Positions 4,845 to 5,877 of a stretch of DNA of 5,877 bases are shown here, one piece after another. The stretch is from Spirochaetota bacterium. GTDB lineage: Bacteria > Spirochaetota > JAGLSM01. Numbering within the stretch: the stretch's first letter is position 1; the number at the start of each line of letters is the position of its first letter. A program made the translations under genes and the position numbers. A model generated the notes under the pieces. It made no database searches. It was not told where the DNA came from and saw only the letters and a program-made list of their open reading frames with translations. The stretch spans positions 1 through 5,877 of the forward strand of contig JAGLSM010000140.1 of NCBI GenBank assembly GCA_023135745.1. Direction: 5' to 3'.

Positions 4845-5762
4845 ATGCAGCAGGAAAACACACATACCTTCACAGTAGAGGATAATGAATCAAACATCAG
4901 AGCGGATATTGCTATATCCAGACATTTTAGTGAAATTCTAAACAGGTCAACGCTGAAAAAAGACCTTCAGTGGTTAAAGATTAATGATGTCTTATCCAAA
5001 ATATCTACCGTTGTAAAATCCGGGGATGACCTGGTATTTTCAATTCTTAAAGCCCCTGCTTTTGAGAAAGTTGAACCTGAGGATATACCTCTTGATATAA
5101 TATATGAAGATGAATCAATCCTGGTTATAAACAAACCTATCGGTATGACAGTTCATCCTGCCGCGGGACATTTTTCCGGCACATTGGTTAACGCTCTTTT
5201 ATATCATTGCTCTAATCTTCCTCAACTCGATGAATTACGCCCCGGAATTGTGCATCGTTTAGATAAGGATACTTCAGGTCTGATGGTCTGTGTAAAGACA
5301 CAAAAGGCCCTGACGGTACTGTCAAATGACTTTAAAGACAGAAAAATAATAAAGAAATATCAGGCAATCGTAAAGGGCCGTCTTTCATCAAGAGCAGGTC
5401 TTATCGAAACGCCTATCGGCCGTATGCCTTCAAATAGAAAAAAATTCACTGTAACAGAGAATGGAAAACCATCAAAGACCGGATATAAAGTACTTAAGGA
5501 ATATTATGATTATTCTCTGCTTGAAATTGACCTTTATACCGGTAGAACCCACCAGATAAGGGTGCATCTTTCTTCAATAAACCATCCGGTAGCAGGAGAT
5601 CCCATTTACTCCAGAAGGAATCCTATGACCGATAAACTATGCCTTGCCTCTGTTTTTCTTTCATTTAAACACCCGGAAAGCGGTAAAGAAATGGAATTTA
5701 GTTTACCTTTACCCACTCATATGAATAACCTTCTTGAAAAATTAAACTCGACTTTTCTTTAA
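4845..5762 (+). CDS. rluD: RluD-family ribosomal large-subunit pseudouridine synthase
   Basis: RluA/RluD-type enzymes isomerise specific uridines of rRNA to pseudouridine in the cytoplasm; RluD itself modifies helix 69 of 23S rRNA during 50S maturation. The 305-residue protein has an N-terminal S4-like RNA-binding region (about 15-70, divergent but with INDVLSKIS at 46-54 and GDDLVF at 60-65). The catalytic domain follows: VINKPIGMTVHPAAG (94-108), GIVHRLDKDTSGLMV (134-148, with Asp140 as the expected catalytic residue), LYTGRTHQIRVHL (230-242) and PVAGDPIY (248-255). Length is normal for the family. The ATG is preceded by only a weak AGAAAG (4831-4836). No hairpin lies between this gene and the next, 45 bases on, so they may share a transcript. 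RluD rather than RluB/RluE is clear; RluA or RluC specificity cannot be fully excluded. Confidence 0.93.
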   Translation: MQQENTHTFTVEDNESNIRADIAISRHFSEILNRSTLKKDLQWLKINDVLSKISTVVKSGDDLVFSILKAPAFEKVEPEDIPLDIIYEDESILVINKPIGMTVHPAAGHFSGTLVNALLYHCSNLPQLDELRPGIVHRLDKDTSGLMVCVKTQKALTVLSNDFKDRKIIKKYQAIVKGRLSSRAGLIETPIGRMPSNRKKFTVTENGKPSKTGYKVLKEYYDYSLLEIDLYTGRTHQIRVHLSSINHPVAGDPIYSRRNPMTDKLCLASVFLSFKHPESGKEMEFSLPLPTHMNNLLEKLNSTFL

Positions 5763-5807
5763 TATCATTTTAGCTTTCTTTGATAATTAAGTTTAAGAGG
5801 TGAAACA

Positions 5808-5877
5808 ATGAACATACTGCCATTCCTAATTATAGCCGTTATTCCGGTTACTGCCTCTCTGCTGATAATAATGTTTA
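5808..5877 (+). CDS. Start of an unidentified membrane protein, cut by the window edge
   Basis: Only 23 codons are visible, from ATG 5808. They read as a nearly uninterrupted hydrophobic segment (NILPFLIIAVIPVTASLLI, residues 2-20, then IMF), so the product begins with a transmembrane helix or an uncleaved signal anchor. AGGTGA (5798-5803), four bases before the ATG, is a strong ribosome-binding site. The gap to rluD is 45 bases with no terminator. The family cannot be told from this fragment; a PrsW-like start is one possibility among many. Confidence 0.65.
   Translation, partial: MNILPFLIIAVIPVTASLLIIMF

Noticed and set aside
5763..5807. Terminator after rluD
   Set aside because: No inverted repeat with a following T-run is seen; the stretch only holds the ribosome-binding site of the next gene.

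Overview
The window comes from an A+T-rich bacterium with a two-membrane envelope. It carries a protein with a signal peptide that looks like a small outer-membrane barrel, a candidate lipoprotein, and the two lipoprotein-processing enzymes LspA and Lgt. Some traits (a lipobox with Thr at -3, a cysteine-rich Lgt signature) would suit a spirochaete or a deltaproteobacterium-like lineage. No rRNA or other firm taxonomic marker is present, so the phylum stays open.

Layout: (1) 1-835, minus strand: thiL (thiamine-monophosphate kinase), running off the left edge and missing its C-terminus; its promoter and start codon look leaderless. (2) 836-970: divergent intergenic region with a small perfect inverted repeat. 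(3) 971-2614, plus strand: the lspA-lgt operon, in which lgt starts at TTG and its ribosome-binding site overlaps the lspA stop. Lgt is longer than usual, with two extra N-terminal hydrophobic segments. (4) 2615-2710: convergent gap with a 20-bp perfect palindrome. (5) 2711-3398, minus strand: a vapBC toxin-antitoxin module with a near-consensus promoter overlapped by two tandem palindromic operators; it is visibly more A+T-rich than its surroundings. (6) 3445-4630, minus strand: two overlapping envelope genes of unknown function, a candidate barrel protein followed by a candidate lipoprotein. (7) 4631-4844: divergent intergenic region with a long-armed inverted repeat. (8) 4845-5762, plus strand: an RluD-family 23S rRNA pseudouridine synthase, then the first 23 codons of a membrane protein cut by the right edge.

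How the genes relate: Lgt attaches diacylglycerol to the lipobox cysteine of prolipoproteins, and LspA then removes the signal peptide. The candidate lipoprotein at 3445-4071 would be a natural client, although it is not in their operon. thiL and rluD are housekeeping genes. vapBC looks like an accessory insertion between the lipoprotein-processing operon and the envelope pair. No stretch longer than 300 bases lacks a gene. I see no CRISPR array, tRNA, rRNA, transposase or convincing riboswitch. Most of the window is conventional. The least explained parts are the envelope pair, the extended Lgt and the inverted repeats.
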